The notes under the pieces: generated by a model
Told to the model about the DNA's origin: nothing
Databases searched by the model: none
What the model saw: only the letters and a program-made list of their open reading frames with translations
In this document: piece after piece, positions 4,412 through 6,179 of the stretch
Numbering within the stretch: position 1 is the first letter of the stretch
Layout of the letters: the number at the start of each line of letters is the position of its first letter
Position numbers and translations under genes: made by a program
Origin: Lysobacteraceae bacterium
GTDB lineage: Bacteria; Pseudomonadota; Gammaproteobacteria; Xanthomonadales; Xanthomonadaceae
Assembly (NCBI GenBank): GCA_003505795.1
Contig: DNXT01000105.1
Coordinates: 1,308 to 7,486, forward strand
Length of the DNA stretch: 6,179 nucleotides
Direction of reading: 5' to 3'

Positions 4412-6151
4412 ATGTCGAACGATCAACTGCGTACGCGTCGGCACGCACTGGTGGTACTCAGTGCTTCCGCCCTCACCTCCCTGCTCCTCGCGGTACCCGC
4501 ATTCGCCGGGGAGGTGTACCTGGACGGTCTGGCTTCGGCCCAGACCCATCAGCGTTTCATCGTGACCTACCGGGACGGCAGCAGCCAGGCGACCAGCGCG
4601 ACCGCGCTGGCCTCGTCGCTGAACGCCGCCGCCAGGGCGCTTCCGGCCCGGAACGGCCGCGCGCTCGGCCTGAGCAAGCTGCGCCGGCTCGCGCTGGGGC
4701 CCGAGCTGGTCAAGGCCGACCGTCCGCTCGACCGGGTCGAGGCCGAGACCCTGATGCGCCAGCTGGCGGCCGACCCCAGCGTGCTGAGCGTGGAAGTCGA
4801 CCAGTTGATGACGCGCACGCTGACCCCGAACGACCCGCGCCTGTCCGAGCAGTGGGGCTTCGGCACCACCAGCGCCGGCATCAACGTGCGCCCGGCCTGG
4901 GACCAGGCCACCGGCAGCGGCGTGGTGGTGGCGGTGATCGACACCGGCATCACCAACCATCCGGACCTCAACGCCAACATCCTGCCCGGCTACGATTTCA
5001 TCAGCGATGCCGCGATGGCGCGCGACGGCAACGGCCGCGACAGCGACCCGTCCGACGAAGGCGACTGGTACGCGGCCAACGAGTGCGGCGCGGGATACCC
5101 GGCCTCGAATTCGAGCTGGCACGGCACCCACGTCGCCGGCACCATCGCCGCGGTGACCAACAACGGCACCGGCGTGGCCGGCACCGCCTACAACGCCAAG
5201 ATCGTGCCGGTGCGCGTGCTCGGCAAGTGCGGCGGCTACACCTCCGACATCGCCGACGCGATCGTCTGGGCGTCCGGCGGCAGCGTCTCCGGCGTGCCGG
5301 CCAACCCCAACCCCGCCGAGGTGATCAACATGTCGCTCGGCGGCAGCGGCAGCTGCTCGACCACCTACCAGAACGCGATCAACGGCGCGGTCTCGCGCGG
5401 CACCACCGTGGTGGTGGCGGCCGGCAACAGCGCGGTCAACGTGTCCGGCGCGGTGCCGGCCAACTGCCCGAACGTGATCGCGGTGGCGGCAACCACGTCG
5501 GCGCGCGCCAAGGCCAGCTATTCCAACTACGGCGCCGGCATCGACATCTCCGCGCCGGGCTCGGCGATCCTGTCCACCCTCAACAGCGGCACCACGGTCC
5601 CGGGCAGCGCCAGCTACGCGTCCTACAACGGCACCTCGATGGCGTCGCCGCACGTGGCCGGCGTGGTCGCGCTGATGCAGTCGGTCGCCCCGTCGCCGCT
5701 GACCCCGGCGCAGGTGGAGTCGACGATCAAGAGCACCGCGGCCAGCTTCAGCTGCTCGCAGGGCTGCGGTGCCGGCCTGGTCGACGCCAACGCCGCGGTG
5801 ACCGCGGCCAAGTCGGGAAGCGGCGGCGGTGGCGGCGGTGGCGGCACGGCGCTGACCAGCGGCGTGCCGGTCACCGGCCTGTCGGCCAGCACCGGCGCAT
5901 CGTTGAACTACACCATCGCGGTGCCGTCCGGACGCAGCACGCTGACGGTGAGGATCAGCGGCGGCAGCGGCGACGCCGACCTGTACGTACGCCAGGGCAG
6001 CGCGCCGACCGACACGGTCTACGCCTGCCGCCCGTACCTCAGCGGCAACAGCGAGACGTGCACGATCAGCGCGCCGGTGAACGGCACGTACTACATCCGG
6101 GTGAAGGCCTACAGCAGCTTCTCCGGGGTGACGCTGACCGCGACGTACTGA
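4412..6151 (+). CDS. Secreted S8 family serine protease with I9 propeptide and PPC domain
   Basis: A 579-residue preproenzyme of the subtilase family, closest by my recognition to the AprV2/BprV-like extracellular proteases of Dichelobacter and xanthomonads. The signal peptide is residues 1-32 (charged TRRH, hydrophobic core, cut after AFA). The I9 inhibitor propeptide spans about 48-135 (RFIVTYRDGS to VLSVEVDQ), and the catalytic domain about 138-465. The triad is Asp177 (VIDTGI), His237 (HGTHVAGT) and Ser409 (NGTSMASPHVAG), with oxyanion Asn339 (AAGNS). Between Asp177 and His237 lies a long loop rich in Asp and Gly (205-218, DGNGRDSDPSDEGD), probably binding calcium. An oligoglycine linker (471-478) leads to a PPC domain (about 485-579; DADLYVR, GTYYIRVKAYS). 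Eight Cys follow the signal peptide; plausible pairs are 225-273, 315-352, 448-452 and 539-550. It probably crosses the outer membrane by type II secretion and digests extracellular protein. The gene is complete and stands alone. Confidence 0.95.
   Translation: MSNDQLRTRRHALVVLSASALTSLLLAVPAFAGEVYLDGLASAQTHQRFIVTYRDGSSQATSATALASSLNAAARALPARNGRALGLSKLRRLALGPELVKADRPLDRVEAETLMRQLAADPSVLSVEVDQLMTRTLTPNDPRLSEQWGFGTTSAGINVRPAWDQATGSGVVVAVIDTGITNHPDLNANILPGYDFISDAAMARDGNGRDSDPSDEGDWYAANECGAGYPASNSSWHGTHVAGTIAAVTNNGTGVAGTAYNAKIVPVRVLGKCGGYTSDIADAIVWASGGSVSGVPANPNPAEVINMSLGGSGSCSTTYQNAINGAVSRGTTVVVAAGNSAVNVSGAVPANCPNVIAVAATTSARAKASYSNYGAGIDISAPGSAILSTLNSGTTVPGSASYASYNGTSMASPHVAGVVALMQSVAPSPLTPAQVESTIKSTAASFSCSQGCGAGLVDANAAVTAAKSGSGGGGGGGGTALTSGVPVTGLSASTGASLNYTIAVPSGRSTLTVRISGGSGDADLYVRQGSAPTDTVYACRPYLSGNSETCTISAPVNGTYYIRVKAYSSFSGVTLTATY
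5822..5845 (+). repeat. Short tandem repeat encoding the oligoglycine linker
   Basis: The 9-bp unit GGCGGCGGT occurs 2.7 times in frame and encodes eight consecutive glycines (residues 471-478) between the catalytic and PPC domains. Slippage in whole units would change linker length by three glycines without breaking the frame. Confidence 0.85.
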
Positions 6152-6179
6152 GCGCGGCCGCCGGCCCGTCGCGCATGCG

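Noticed and set aside
4262..5653. A 463-codon minus-strand open frame antisense to the protease
   Set aside because: Composition is dominated by Arg, Ala, Gly, Val and His with no recognisable motif, as expected opposite a GC-rich gene. No ribosome site supports it.
6152..6174. A GC-rich hairpin after the protease stop (GCGCGGCC / GGCC-CGTC-GCGC)
   Set aside because: It has a 4-nt bulge and no T-run in the few bases left before the window ends, so it cannot be called a terminator.

Overview
The window is about 6.2 kb of very GC-rich DNA with GC-ending codons and short spacers. It most resembles the chromosome of a xanthomonad gammaproteobacterium (Lysobacter, Luteimonas or Xanthomonas type). 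Three things suggest this: a three-subunit proton-translocating transhydrogenase, a long-form SufT next to a class II ilvE, and a secreted subtilase with a C-terminal PPC domain. The assignment comes from protein character and repeat style only. I see no mobile element, tRNA, rRNA or CRISPR array.

Layout from left to right. (1) 2-1656 (+): the 3' end of the transhydrogenase alpha-2 subunit gene (pntAB), overlapped by four bases (TTGA) by pntB, a complete NADP-binding membrane subunit starting at TTG. (2) 1657-1807: a spacer between convergent genes, packed with palindromic repeats sharing a CCGC-NN-GCGG core. One of them doubles as a good intrinsic terminator for the minus-strand gene. (3) 1808-2227 (-): an unrecognised protein of 139 residues with about four membrane segments. 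(4) 2228-2400: a divergent promoter region. (5) 2401-2952 (+) sufT, then after 59 bp 3012-4097 (+) ilvE, starting at GTG and ending in a strong hairpin terminator (4129-4152). (6) 4098-4411: a 314-bp spacer with an AT-richer promoter-like stretch and then a leader full of complementary segments. (7) 4412-6151 (+): a secreted S8 serine protease with signal peptide, I9 propeptide, catalytic domain, oligoglycine linker and PPC domain.

How the genes relate. The Pnt subunits form one inner-membrane enzyme coupling proton flow to NADPH production. NADPH feeds amino-acid biosynthesis, to which ilvE contributes the last step for Val, Ile and Leu. SufT helps mature Fe-S proteins, and enzymes of the branched-chain pathway (IlvD, LeuCD) are commonly Fe-S dependent, so the sufT-ilvE pairing makes metabolic sense, but this is inference. 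The protease stands alone behind its own promoter and leader.

The coding content is ordinary. The stretch most worth a second look is the protease leader (4296-4392). It contains a perfect 16-bp palindrome, two 7-bp stems arranged with classic H-type pseudoknot geometry, a second copy of one stem strand that could make a mutually exclusive pairing, and a final hairpin just upstream of the Shine-Dalgarno. It could be an undescribed cis-regulatory RNA or a set of DNA operators, and needs comparative and folding tests.
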